A stretch of 64,000 nt of DNA, from NCBI GenBank assembly GCA_025667525.1, contig CM046882.1, positions 218,224,592-218,288,591 on the forward strand, written 5' to 3'. A program made the translations under genes and the position numbers. The notes beneath the pieces were generated by a model. It saw only the letters and a list, made by a program, of their open reading frames with translations. It did no database searches and was not told the origin of the DNA. Position 1 is the first letter of the stretch; each line of letters begins with the position of its first letter. Of this stretch, positions 10,261 through 22,405 are shown in pieces. The stretch comes from Glebionis coronaria (lineage: Eukaryota; Streptophyta; Magnoliopsida; Asterales; Asteraceae).

Positions 10261-10280
10261 AAGGAAAATAATCTAAAACC

Positions 10281-10547
10281 AATTAAGCAAATAAACCAAA
10301 AATTAAGCTAAACTAATTTTTAAAATAAGCAAAAGAAGACACAAATTAAAATTCTAAAAACACCTAATAAGCCAAATTAATAAAACTAACTTTTAAAAAC
10401 ATTAAACTACTAGATCTACTCAAATAAAAATAAACTAAACACAAAATAAGCAATAAGCACAATAAGCTAAAAACATCAATCACATAAAAATAATAAGAAC
10501 AATGAAATAAGCACTTCACGCAAATAAGCAATTAGAAAAAAATAAGC
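10281..10547. repeat. AATAAGC-rich stretch
   Basis: AA(T)TAAGC words at about 10281, 10301, 10324, 10366, 10445, 10452, 10461, 10506, 10523 and 10541, in very A-rich DNA. On the minus strand this is GCTTATT. The same word clusters in the Athila-2 LTR at 60257-60500, also downstream of the TATA box. Confidence 0.55.
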
Positions 10548-10771
10548 TACATGATGATTAACCAAATCAAACAGAAAATTAAAATAAGAAAGGAAGAATG
10601 AGATGAATTGAAAAACTTGAATTAAAGATGAAGATTTAAGATTCAACAAATTGAAGATTAAGATGAAAAACTTGAAAAGTATGAAATGAAAACTTGAGAG
10701 AAAAGTATATTACACCTACTCCTAATTACCTTAATGAAAAACTATCTAATAATACAAATGAAAGATTTTTA

Positions 10772-10784
10772 GTCTATTTATAGG
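10772..10784 (-). promoter_or_regulatory. TATA box of the Athila-1 LTR (minus)
   Basis: CCTATAAATAGAC on the minus strand, about 400 bp inside the LTR. Athila-2 has CCTATAAAAAC at 59486-59496 in the corresponding part of its longer LTR. The copy is at about 31374-31386. Confidence 0.5.
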
Positions 10785-11179
10785 TGGAAGGAAATTAGTG
10801 TTGTTGCTTCCTTCTTTCTCTTTGTTTCTTGTCTTCTTAATTAATTCGTCTTTCTCGACTTTGTCTTGGGATTTGTCGATAGATACAGTGAACTCGTCTT
10901 CTAATCACTTCTTTTATTAGATTTGGTTCTTCGACTTTATTAAACTTCCGTCTTTGGTCTTTTTCTAATCACTTTCATCTTTTGACTTTGTCTTTCGTCT
11001 TTTTCTTCGATAAAAGCCCGTGAAAGCCCGTGTTTTCTTCCTTTTTCATCTTTTGGTCCTAAAACACAACAAAAACACAAAACATGCATAATTCTGACTT
11101 TTACGACATTAAATACACGTTTTGGTCTAGTTTTTATTTTTTTTAAGTGGTAAAAGGATAAGTGTTTTCACACTTATTA

Positions 11180-11192
11180 AACCCCATACACT
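11180..11192 (-). other. Athila-1 polypurine tract (minus)
   Basis: On the minus strand AAGTGTATGGGGTTT directly precedes the LTR start TAATAAG. Copy 2 (31782-31794) reads GTAGGGGGTTT, a cleaner purine tract, so copy 1 carries a change here. Confidence 0.45.
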
Positions 11193-12691
11193 TGACCATT
11201 GCAATGACCTCATGCAATACAAAGCAAGATTTACATTCTCCTCATAATTAACCCACCTTGGCCTTTATTACATACTATGATACTAAGGAAACTAAAAAGA
11301 TAGAAAAATTCGAAATTGTTTGAAGGAAGAAACTTGTAAAGAAATCTAAGACTTACATTAGGGCTTTTGGTGTCATGAATATTTATCACCCTCAATTTCA
11401 TGCTCCCGTTACCAAGCTTAAAAACGAGATCATTATTATTATAAGTTAGTAAAGCTGACACTTACTCATGTGGTTTAATTATTCACTTAGACCCCCTTAT
11501 TCCTACGTTGTATCTCTTATATTTTATTTTTGTCTTAAATGATCACGAGGATGCATTTTTGACTTATTTCGATAGTTTATTTAGACCAAAATTAAAGTAG
11601 GACGGTTTAGTCCATAGTTAGCTAAAGGACAAAATCTTTTAAAACTGCTTCTCAAAACCTCATAAAGTTCATATCTTGGCATAACTCGTTTCACGATTTG
11701 AGACATTTCTCAGACTGATATTTGGCGTTGACTTCATACGTCGAATCTTGAGAGACGTTCTTAAAATAATGGTCTTCTCTTCATAATTGGAATTTCTTCA
11801 CTTGAAGTTTTTGAGAGATTCTTCAAACTTAGACCACGACTTCTTCATTTTTCTTCAATATTTATTTGGGATTTTGATATACAACGATCCACCTCTTTTT
11901 TAGACTTGGATCTATTTATCCTCATACCTTGTTAGGATCTTTTCGGATAGACTTCTCCATGATTTTTTTGGAAGTAATTGCTTCTCGTCGTGTGTCTCGA
12001 TCCCTAATATTGATTTTCGATAAACGATTCTTCGCATCATCTTTGATCTTTAGCAAAAAAATGTAGCCCTCATGCCTTGTTAGGGCCTTTTTGGACTCGC
12101 CAATTTTCGCATCCCGTTTCAATAAGTTATGCCTTCGCTGTGAACTCTAATTAATCCCGAGCAACTTTTAAACGATCTTGGGCTATAAGCTAAGTAACTT
12201 TTCAAATCGTACGAACTTATTTATTGCATTTATTTATTAAAAACCGATGAGAGAAAAAGCTTATAACTAACTCACATAAGTTCCTGAAATAATACAAAAC
12301 TTATAATTGACTCTTTCATCTCTCGTTCTTCACAATTTAAAATCTCAAGGAATGAGACTCGTGCATGCTTAGCTTAATAAACCAATTAAGGTTCATATGG
12401 TTAAGGATACTAGCTACAGTAAAACTCAAATAAGTAAACTCAGGTTGAGTCAAAATATTCATGACGGGCCTAATATATCAAAGACATCTAAACTTGTAAA
12501 AACTATTTTATTTAATAATTTATTTTGACTTTATTCTAGAAATGAAATAAATACATAAAATGAAAGAAAATAACGATAACAAAGGAAAATACTTCTAGGC
12601 CAAAATAGATCAAAAATTTTGAAAAATGTCGAAAAATCAATTTTCTAGATAAAATGAGGCCAAATTCATGAAAAACCCACTTAACTTCGAT
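11180..12691 (-). mobile_element. Athila-1 internal DNA, 3' part (copy 1)
   Basis: Untranslatable DNA between the PPT/LTR at 11179 and the Tekay-1 insertion. The short ORFs here (11231-11461, 11922-12122) show no family motif. It continues on the other side of Tekay-1 at 22406, as the AGAAG target duplication shows. The 3' part of an Athila normally holds an envelope-like ORF; none can be read. The copy is at 31782-33293. Confidence 0.5.
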
Positions 12692-12696
12692 AGAAG
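12692..12696. repeat. Tekay-1 target site duplication, left (AGAAG)
   Basis: AGAAG directly before LTR1 matches AGAAG at 22401-22405 directly after LTR2, as expected for a 5-bp gypsy duplication. The second copy of the unit has the same pair at 33294-33298 and 43002-43006, so the insertion predates the segmental duplication. Confidence 0.9.
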
Positions 12697-15261
12697 TGTA
12701 AAACCCGTAAAAATAAGGTCATAATTTAATTCTACTATCAATTATTTTGAAGTATTTTATAACGTTAAATATTATTATGTTTAACGGTTTAAGTTGAAAC
12801 CGATATTAAATATTATATTTTAATATTTTGACGAGCAACGAGGACTACTAGTGATCGCGATACCGACGGATGCCTAAAATTTTATATTTCATTATTGATC
12901 GTTTCGATATTTAATACTTTTGACGATATCGTTTTAATTACGTGTCGAGTCGTTATATTTTTATTTTTCGTGTGCGTTTAAACTTTTAAGTGTTTTTACG
13001 AAACCCGAGTCCCGTAAATATTTTCAAAAATTTACTAGTGACAATTTCCCACCTTTTAACTAGCTAATTACATTTTTAAGCCAAACATTTGCCAATTTGC
13101 ACTTAGGTCCTTACCCCACTAACTAAAAATTTAAAATTTAAAACACACACTTTATTATTTTACTTCCAAAAATTTCCACCAACTCTCTCCTTCTCCTTGT
13201 TATTGCCAAAACCCACTCCACCCCACCAAATCCATACATTTTTCAAATTATCACAAGTTTGAGGTTGATTCTAGCTAAATCAAGCTTAGACCCATCTCTA
13301 TTTTTGATCAAGGATCACATAGGTATAAAAATTTTACACATGCAAGCACTTTTTATTTTTTTTGATGTTGGTAGGTGGAAGCCATGGTTATGCATGGTGT
13401 TTTTAGCATGATCCATGGTGGTTCTTTCTAGAAATCGTGTTAAAAACTTTATTTTGATCTAAATATTTTTATTTTTATTTTTATTTTGATGTTATGGTGG
13501 ATGTATGATGATATTAGAGTATAGGAATGACCATTTCTATGGTTGGTTTTGGTCAAAAAGTTGATTTTGTACAAGATTTTGGTACCCATTTTATAGCAGT
13601 AGGTAAACTGAAAAATCCGAATTTTTATATTTTGAAAATGACTTAACTTATAGCCTAGGGTTGTAGATAATTTCCTTAGCTTCGATTTGATATAAGGTAG
13701 AGCTTCTAGCTCAAAACGAGCGCGAAGTTATGATGTTTTGAATGATCGTGTACCGGGAGACGAGTATCGACACTACATATAGTTGTTTTCGATATTTGGA
13801 TCGAATCCCGGGGACTCTAAATGGATGTTTTAAAATGTGTAACCTACTGATAATGAGGTATTTATTTATTAGGTTGAGTTTACTTTAAAACCCGAGTGTC
13901 GGTTTTGTAAACGGAGTCGTTTAAATAAGTTAAAACGGTTGTATGAAAAATTAATGTAAATCTGTCCGGATTTTGTGGTTTGAAAATGAGTCGAGTAAAA
14001 GACTTTAAAAGTGATTTCATTTGATAAACTTGTAGGAGGACTTTATATATATAGTAAGTTAGTTTATAGAGTCGTTTCATAAACGGTTGACAAGTTTAAA
14101 AGGGGTAAATAAGCTAGTACATGTAGTATGTACCGGCGGATTTTGTTTAAAGTATAAAATGGTAAAGTAAATGGGTAGTAAAGTATAGTGAAGCAATTTA
14201 TATCGTTTACTCTTGAGTATATTGTGGTTTTATGAGTTCGAGTTTGATTTTATTAAGTATCATTTATTTCTCGAGTCTATTATTAAAGTACGCACCTTAT
14301 TTGCTAGGTTGTGGTTATCGTGATTATCGGGCATCTACTATCGTCGGCGATCGTCTCATTACCACTGTTGGCTAAGGTGAGTCTATAGCCTCGCTTGTGC
14401 ACATTAAATTGTTTTAAAAACCCGCGAGGGGGAATACATGTTTTATAAACTTAGAACACAAGATTTTTATGGTATGCTTTGTCCCTCTATGAATGGACCC
14501 GTGGTTGCCTTTAAATTGCATTAAGTGATTGCCTTTGTTAAAGCCTCAATTATGGACCGTTAACTAGCTTATGATGGGCTAGCCGCTAGTACAATTAATA
14601 GATCTATGGGGGAAGCCGCCCCGGTTCAGTTTGTGTGGACTTGTCACAGAAGCTTAGGCCCGACCTCCACACTGTTTGGACATATTGTATTGAGAAGTCA
14701 GGTATACGGCAATGTACCAAAAATCTGGAGGTAACCGACAATTAATAAATCTCCTGTCTTATCAGACCTCTAAAGGGAGTGTTTAAGGGCTCGGTTCCAT
14801 GAGCTTATTGCAATTTATGCTATATACAATTATCATTGTTGATGCAAATTATTATTTGATGCTTATAAGCATGCCACAAACTTATAATCTTTGCTTGTGT
14901 TCAAATTGATTACATAAACCTATAGATTCACTCGGCATTTTTGCTGATTGTTTTACTCACATGTATTTCAGGTAATCAAGAAGTGGAAGCTTGGAGGTCA
15001 CGGGGAATGAAGTTGTGCACTGCTTTTGTTGTTCAAACTCTTTGATTTATTTATCGTTCCGTTTTTAAAACAAACTAATATGTTGTTTTAACTTATCTTT
15101 TGGTAACGATTGCTTGGGACTACGCTACTCTGATGAATGTTTTGGGAACGATAAATCCAAAACGTCTCTCTTCGAGTCCTTCTTTATAAATTATGTGTTG
15201 TAGTATCATTGTCTAGCACCCAAAGATGTATTCCGCTGCGTCTAAATTTGGGGGTGTTAAA
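12697..15261 (+). repeat. Tekay-1 LTR1 (5' LTR, copy 1)
   Basis: 2,565 bp, starting TGTAAAACCCGTAAAA and ending GGGGGTGTTAAA. It matches 19837-22400 along its whole length. The duplicate at 33299-35863 differs at about 12 positions. At four of these copy 1 is the odd one out relative to LTR2, and at eight copy 2 is. Confidence 0.95.
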
Positions 15262-15264
15262 TAT

Positions 15265-15278
15265 TGGTACCAGAGCCA
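15265..15278 (+). other. Tekay-1 primer-binding site
   Basis: TGGTACCAGAGCCA, three bases after LTR1, matches the initiator-Met tRNA PBS (TGGTATCAGAGCCA) except for one base. The copy is at 35867-35880. Confidence 0.8.
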
Positions 15279-18200
15279 TGAGTTATAGAGAACTAGGTCT
15301 TTATTTTAAAAACCTAAACTATAACTGTCAGTTTTTATTTTTCAAAGAGTCATGTGCACCGGACTTCGCGTGACTTCAGGTTCAAGCTACTTTTGAGATT
15401 ACAACTTTAGTATGCGTTATTACGTATACCTTATTGACAAGTATTTATAAATAAATACTATGATCCATTTATGGATATATATTTATATCTAGGATCCCTT
15501 TTATCGATATATATTTATGTCGTTAAACTTTTCGATAAAAGTTTATCATTTATTAATGATTAACTTAAATAAATACGTTGAATTTTCAAGATCTTTCTGT
15601 ATTTATTTTTGAAGTATTTAAATTGCTTTTATTGCAAAAATTTTATATTATGACCTTACATACCTTCATCTGTACGCGTTACTTTTATTGCTTAACCCTT
15701 TGAGATATCTATATAGATATCCAAATCGTCTTCCGGCTATTTGTGCTTGGACGTCTTTTAGCGTAATCTCTAGACCATTGTGTAGCTCAATGTGTCTTTG
15801 AAATAGACTAACCGCTATAGTGTGAGTCACACATTTTGAAACATTTCCTATAATCGTGTTGAATAATATCATGGTTTTTCATAATATTTTGTTGATTTTA
15901 TTATCGTTTTACACGACATGCGAAGATTTAATTCGTTGACAGTTATATGTATCGACTCCGAAGTGTAGTGTTCGCTTATATCTCGGTAACATCATCGTCT
16001 AGATTATGGCACTGGATTGGAATACGATTTTACATCTATAAACTTGTATTATCCTCTTTCATTAACCTTCTTGCTCCCGGAACGCAACCCTTTAATGTTC
16101 TATTCTTTTCTTGTTATGTTTTGTGTTTTTGACAATCGTGGCACCAAGGAGGTTTGCCTACATTACACCTTGAAACTTAATTTATGAACGTCATTCACCG
16201 TTTTGCTTCCTAAATTTTGTGTTGGATACCTTGAAGCATCTTTTTTCATTCATTATGCTATATTTTTACTTGATGCTCATTATGAGATTTATTTTTCGTT
16301 GTTGTAAAATCCACAAGACATGTGTGCGTATATATATATATTTTGAGCCGTTAGGAAATGTCGAAAAATATATTAAATGGAGAAAATACAGGGGGTGTAT
16401 AAACAGGTCAAAACCTAAAAGTAAAACCTGCGTTTTTAAAATAAAATAGTCAAACCTGCACAGAACTAGCAGGGGTATTTTAGTCATTTATTATTGGATT
16501 TCAGGTCTCGGGTAAAACTAGAAAGTCGTCTGAAACGTCGTTTTGCATCAAAATGCTTTAGACTCCGAGTCTTGGAGATGTCGTTTATCGGGTCAAATAA
16601 TCGGCTCATATTTAAAAAGTCAAATCTGATAGAAAAGTCAGAACATGAGTTTTAAACGTTTCTAAGCAGTTTTAAGTTCATTTGAGATCGTAAAATTTTA
16701 ACAAATATTATGTTACAACTAACTAATACTAGTTGCATGTGAAAATGTTTAAAAATAGAAACGTTACAGGATTAGCAATTACCGGATTAATGGTGTAATT
16801 TGAAAATGAATAATATACTTTCTTAAAAGCATGTTGTGTCGAGTATCTTACATAGAATACACATATGGATTGATTTATTCTTTTTATATATATGACTCAT
16901 TTGTCATTCGATGTTATTTTTTTTATTATTTTCTTCTAACCTTCCACTGATTTGGGTTGAGTTTCGAAGTGTTGTCTTCACATTTTTCGTCGATATTTTT
17001 ATCGCGTGTCTCATGGCGTTTTCGTCTAAACCTTATAACCTTTTGAAACCTTATTGACTTGTAACCATATCATTGGTTGTTTATTGAGCTACTATTTTCT
17101 ACTTTTTGCAAACCTTTGGCTACTTTATACGTTGTCATCTTGATGCCAACTTATAAATAAATCTGATATTGTTTTACGATTATTTTCACCAATTGTTTTT
17201 ACTTTGGTCTTAATACTTTTCGTAACATTAAAAGTTGCTTATTGAGTATCTCACAAATTACTTGTATCCTTTAAATTTATAAACCATTTTTAAATTCCAT
17301 TTTACAAATGGCATGGTTTATATATAAACATAAAAAACGTAATACTTTTCGACGAAACTGAGCACTGCATTGCTATTTCTAAATTATACATGGCCTGATC
17401 ACCTATGTCTAATTTAGATGGAGCCATGCTAGGCTGAATAGTAGTCCACTTAAAAATCTTGATAATAATCAACTTTTTACTTGTATTTATGATAAAGATA
17501 AATAAAATGAAATAAAATGAAAAGTAGTTTTAAAAACCTTTATATTTCATGCAAGTAGCGCAATTTCTATGCATCCACATATGTTTTCTTACCCTTTGTT
17601 AAACGAATTACGCGCTTACGAATATGTTTTTACTCGACAATCGTTTTTCCACTTGTTACTTCATTTTGTCTTATAACTGATTTCTTTTGACCGTTCGTCT
17701 AATTACTGACTGTTGATAAATGACTTGAAAGTATCGATGTTTTATCCTTCCTTCTCGTCCAATTTTCTTTATGCGACTGGGTAGATCTTTGGAATGTCTC
17801 CGCACGTGAATAATGAATTATCACTAGAGTGATTTCCGTATATCCGGGATGACGTCCGTCACTCTCGTTTGTCTCGAAATCCACTCTTGTGAACCGTGCT
17901 TTGACTTATCTCTTTAAACACTAACACCGTTCATTTGATTTGTTTTAATTACAAGTGATTATTAGGAAATTTCTTTTATTAAAATTTTTGTATGGATTTT
18001 ATTTCCGATCATGTATCGACCACCGCTAAGTTAACGAACTGATATTGGTGAACCATCGACCGCACTAACAAAATCGACAACTTGTTTAATCTATTATTTC
18101 TTATCGTCATACCATCAACGCCTTTATTTTATTATTCTCTTTAAGAATTCACACGACATTTGCTTCGTTCTCTTTTGTACCGTTGATTTCGTACTGATTG

Positions 18201-19823
18201 TTAACCATTATTTCCATTTGTATTCGTTTGTTATCTTGTCACATTTCGAAACCCGAATATATTCCATGTTTATTTTGAAATAATAAACTCCTTTATGTAT
18301 TTCTACAACGTATTATAAAAATTTTATGGAACTTTTATACATTTTCCAATGATTTTCAATTATCGAAATAACTACCATAAGAAAAAGGTCAAATTTATAC
18401 ATCATATTTTGTATAACTAAAACTAATGTTTAAAATGAAATTATGCTCTATCTTTTGAACTAATTGACTTATCATACTTTACTTTTAATGTAATGAAATT
18501 TCCGGTTTAATTTATATTCCTAACAATGATTTAATTTGGAAATTATATTTTCTAATTGTAACCATCAATACGAATTTAATTAATAAATTCATGTCATTGT
18601 TTCAAAGTTTCTTAAGACAACCAAAATAAATTATGAAGCTATTTAACTTCTATTTTTAATATATCATCTTTATCAAGAAAGTACCTCAATTTAATTTTAA
18701 GGTAATACCAAATCCGGGATGGATAATTGTGACAAATGTTACTTTAGTGTTAATATATAATTCTTTCATCGCTCTTTTTTTTTCTAGTATTGTGAATTAT
18801 TATGTTTTATGGTTACGTGAGTCGAGATCCCTCGTCGATCGTCAACCTTAAATCATTTTACCACATCTTGTCCGTTTATGTGTTTATTGAATTCATTTTA
18901 TCTCGTTCTATTCCTCGTATTGAAGATCACTATTTTATTCTGAGTTTACAATGAATCTCGGGAAGCAGTGTATAAGAAGAAACGATAAGTGTCACTAGGA
19001 TTTATGCGTGCACTTGTGGAATGATTGAGGACCGAATCTCTTAATGAATGGGAGTTAATAAATTCTTTACAACCTCGAGGAGTATGTTGAAGCCGACACC
19101 GCAAGTGGAAAGACTCTTGAGATCAAGTGGTTATTATCAAGGGTTCGTTCAAGGTTTTCTCGATGATTAACGGTGAAGATCTATACTCGATGTTTATGTT
19201 CGACCTTTTATTTTTATGTACTTATATGGGGTGTGATCTATTCGAATGATCGTAAGTTGTGAGAACTTGAGACGGAATCATCCTATGACGTCCGATCATG
19301 TAGAGCACATATTATGTAATATCTTTTTTTTACTTTCAACGACGATGTTTATTGAGACTGTAATGCGCGTTGGCGAAAGTGAGATGGTGTCTTTGTAGTA
19401 TCTTTTGAGTAGGGACCCGCGTGTGAGCACCCTCTGATGACGAGAATGTTTTTCTTGTTAGTTCTTTTTGATGTGTGTCCATGACTATCCGGCCGATGGA
19501 TATCCTTTAATTTGCAACATTCTTTTTAACTCGACTTACCCGTAAATCCTGTCATCTATTCTTGTCATCGAATGAGCTTCGTGTGATTCATAAAATTTTC
19601 ATGTGTCGAGCTTGACGGGTGACTGGTGGATGCGGATTTATTTATTCCTTTTTGGTGAGATACAACTTGACGACAAGTTGTGTTTTGTAAAAGAACCAGT
19701 GGAGATCGTGGATCGAGATACACGTGGGAACGTAAGGACTTCTTATTAAGGAATGCCGTTATCCTTCCGGGTAGTGATCAACTCGTGTATGAGGTGAGTT
19801 GAGCGCCGGGACGTCGCTCCCTT

Positions 19824-19836
19824 AAGGTGGTGAGGA
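19824..19836 (+). other. Tekay-1 polypurine tract
   Basis: AAGGTGGTGAGGA immediately 5' of LTR2, the expected position for plus-strand priming. The copy is at 40425-40437. Confidence 0.75.
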
Positions 19837-22400
19837 TGTAAAACCCGTAAAAATAAGGTCATAATTTAATTCTGCTATCAATTATTTTGAAGTATTTTAT
19901 AACGTTAAATATTATTATGTTTAACGGTTTAAGTTGAAACCGATATTAAAGATTATACTTTAATATTTTGACGAGCAACGAGGACTACTAGTGATCACGA
20001 TACCGACGGATGCCTAAAATTTTATATTTCATTATTGATCATTTCGATATTTAATACTTTCGACGATGTCGTTTTAATTACGTGTCGAGTCGTTATATTT
20101 TTATTTTTCGTGTGCGTTTAAACTTTTAAGTGTTTTTACGAAACCCGAGTCCCGTAAATATTTTCAAAAATTTACTAGTGACAATATCCCACCTTTTAAC
20201 TAGCTAATTACATTTTTAAGCCAAACTTTTGCCAGTTTGCACTTAGGTCCTTACCCCACTAACTAAAAATTTAAAATTTAAAGCACACACTTTATTATTT
20301 TACTTCCAAAAATTTCCACCAACTCCCTCCTTCTCCTTGTTATTGCCGAAACCCACTCTACCCCACCAAATCCATACATTTTTCAAATTATCTCAAGTTT
20401 GAGGTTGATTCTAGCTAAACCAAGCTTAGACCCATCTCTATTTTTGATCAAGGATCACATAGGTATAAAAATTTTACACATGCAAGCACTTTTTATTTTT
20501 TTTCATGTTGGTAGGTGGAAGCCATGGTTATGCATGGTGTTTTTAGCATGATCCATGTTGGTTCTTGCTAGAAATCTTGTTAAAAACTTTATTTTGATCT
20601 ATATATTTTTATATTTATTTTGATTTTGATGTTATGGTGGATGTATGATGATATTAGAGTATAGGAATGACCATTTCTATGGTTGGTTTTGGTCAAAAAG
20701 TTGATTTTGTACAAGATTTTGGTACCCATTTTATAGCAGTAGGTAAACTGAAAAATCCGAATTTTTATGTTTTCAAAATGACTTAACTTATAGCCTAGGG
20801 GTGTAGATAATTTCCTTAGCTTCGATTTGATATAAGGTAGAGCTTCTAGCTCAAAACGAGCATGAAGTTATGATGTTTTGAATGATCGTGTACCGGGAGA
20901 CGAGTATCGACACTACATATAGTTGTTGTCGATATTTGGATTGAATCCCGGGGACTCTAAATGGATGTTTTAAAATGTGTAACCTACTGATAATGAGGTA
21001 TTTATTTATTAGGTTGAGTTTACTTTAAAACCCGAGTGTCGTTTTTGTAAACGGAGTCGTTTAAATAAGTTAAAACGGTTGTATGAAAAATTAACGTAAA
21101 TCTGTCCGGATTTTGTGGTTTGAAAATTAGTCGAGTAAAAGAATTTAAAAGTGATTTCATTTGATAAACTTGTAGGGGGACTTTCTATATATAGTAAGTT
21201 AGTTTATCGAGTCGTTTCATAAACGGTTGACAAGTTTAAAAGGGGTAAATAAGCTAGTACATGTAGTATGTACCGGCAGATTTTGTTAAAAGTATAAAAT
21301 GGTAAAGTAAATGGGTAGTAAAGTATAGTTAAGTTATTTATATCGTTTACTCTCGAGTATATTGTGGTTTTATGAGTTCGAGTTTGATTTTATAAGTATC
21401 ATTTATTTCTCGAGTCTATTATTAAAGTACGCACCTTATTTGCTAGGTTGCGGTTATCGTGATTATCAGGCATCTACTATCGTCGGCGATCGTCTCATTA
21501 CCACTGTTGGCTAAGGTGAGTCTATAGCCTCGCTTGTGCAAATTAAATTGTTTTAAAAACCCGCGAGGGGGAATACATGTTTTATAAACTTAGAACACAA
21601 GATTTTTATGGTATGCTTTGTCCCTCTATGAATGGACCCGTGGTTGCCTTTAAATTGCATTAAGTGATTGCCTTTGTTAAAGCCTCATTTATGGACCGTT
21701 AACTAGCTTATAATGGGCTAGCCGCTAGTACAATTAATAGATCTATGGGGGAAGCCGCCCCGGTTCAGTTTGTGTGGACTTGTCACAGAAGCTTAGGCCC
21801 GACCTCCACACTGTTTGGACATATTGTATTGAGAAGTCAGGTATACTGCAATGTACCAAAAATCTGGAGGTAACCGACAATTAATAAGTCTCCTGTCTTA
21901 TCAGACCTCTAAAGGGAGTGTTTAAGGGCTCGGTTCCATGAGCTTATTGCAATTTATGCTATATACAGTTATCATTGTTGATGCAAATTATTATTTGATG
22001 CTTATAAGCATGCCACAAACTTATAATCTTTGCTTGTGTTCAAATTGATTACATAAACCTATAGATTCACTCGGCATTTTTCCTGATTGTTTTACTCACA
22101 TGTATTTCAGGAAATCAAGAAGTGGAAGCTTGGAGGTCACGGGGAATGAAGTTGTGCACTGCTTTTGTTGTTCAAACTCTTTGATTTATTTATCGTTCCG
22201 TTTTTAAAACAAACTAATATGTTGTTTTAACTTGTCTTTTGGTAACGATTGCTTGGGACTACGCTACTCTGATGAATGTTTTGGGAACGATAAATCTAAA
22301 ACGTCTCTTTTCCAGTCGTTCTTTATAAATTATGTGTTGTAGTATCATTGTTTAGCACCCAAAGATGTATTCCGCTGTGTCTAAATTTGGGGGTGTTAAA
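19837..22400 (+). repeat. Tekay-1 LTR2 (3' LTR, copy 1)
   Basis: 2,564 bp with the same ends as LTR1, followed by AGAAG. It differs from its duplicate at 40438-43001 by about 12 substitutions and two 1-bp indels. Most of these (about nine) are private to copy 1. Confidence 0.95.
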
Positions 22401-22405
22401 AGAAG

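Larger units (their letters stand above)
9340..11179 (-). repeat. Athila-1 3' LTR (minus, copy 1)
   Basis: Read on the minus strand from 11179, it begins TAATAAGTGTGAAAACACTTA. This aligns for about 200 bp with the start of the Athila-2 LTR at 58332 (shared words include ATCCTTTT, GAAAACACGGG and TGTCGAAGAAAA-type stretches). It carries a minus-strand TATA box (10772-10784), an AATAAGC-rich stretch (10281-10547) and the 25-bp phased array (9801-10260). The low-coordinate end is only approximate: I found no PBS there, as expected for a 3' LTR. The copy is at about 29942-31781. Confidence 0.6.
15262..19836 (+). pseudogene. Tekay-1 decayed gag-pol internal region (copy 1)
   Basis: No gag or pol ORF remains. 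Patches still readable on the plus strand: YYQGFVQGF-like at 19132-19158, which resembles the RT/RNase H border motif YYRRFVEGFS of chromoviruses; and DDKLCFVKEPVEIVDRD at about 19669-19719, which matches the integrase-to-chromodomain border (EPVEIVDR). A stop follows about 10 codons later. The first 3.5 kb gives no motif I can trust. The internal length is slightly short for a full gag-pol of this lineage. It cannot encode its own transposition proteins. Confidence 0.7.
12697..22400 (+). mobile_element. Tekay-1: complete-ended chromovirus-like Ty3/gypsy element (copy 1)
   Basis: 9,704 bp: two LTRs of 2,565 and 2,564 bp, a PBS, 4,575 bp of internal DNA, a PPT and matching AGAAG flanks. LTR ends are TGTAAAACCC...GGGTGTTAAA, an inverted pair apart from the final AAA in place of ACA. 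Short remnants of chromovirus pol survive (see the internal region), but no ORF is longer than 76 codons. I count about 60 substitutions between the two LTRs (about 2.3%). It sits inside Athila-1. The Tekay/Del assignment rests on LTR ends, large LTR size and the chromodomain-type motif. Confidence 0.85.

Noticed and set aside
16333..16343. TATATATATA near 16333 as a promoter of an internal gene.
   Set aside because: It is a simple repeat inside decayed Tekay-1 DNA with no downstream ORF.
15262..19836. Tekay-1 as a LARD with a non-coding interior of unrelated origin.
   Set aside because: The EPVEIVDR and YYQGFVQGF patches and a 3' end in the normal chromovirus position show a decayed pol, not foreign DNA.
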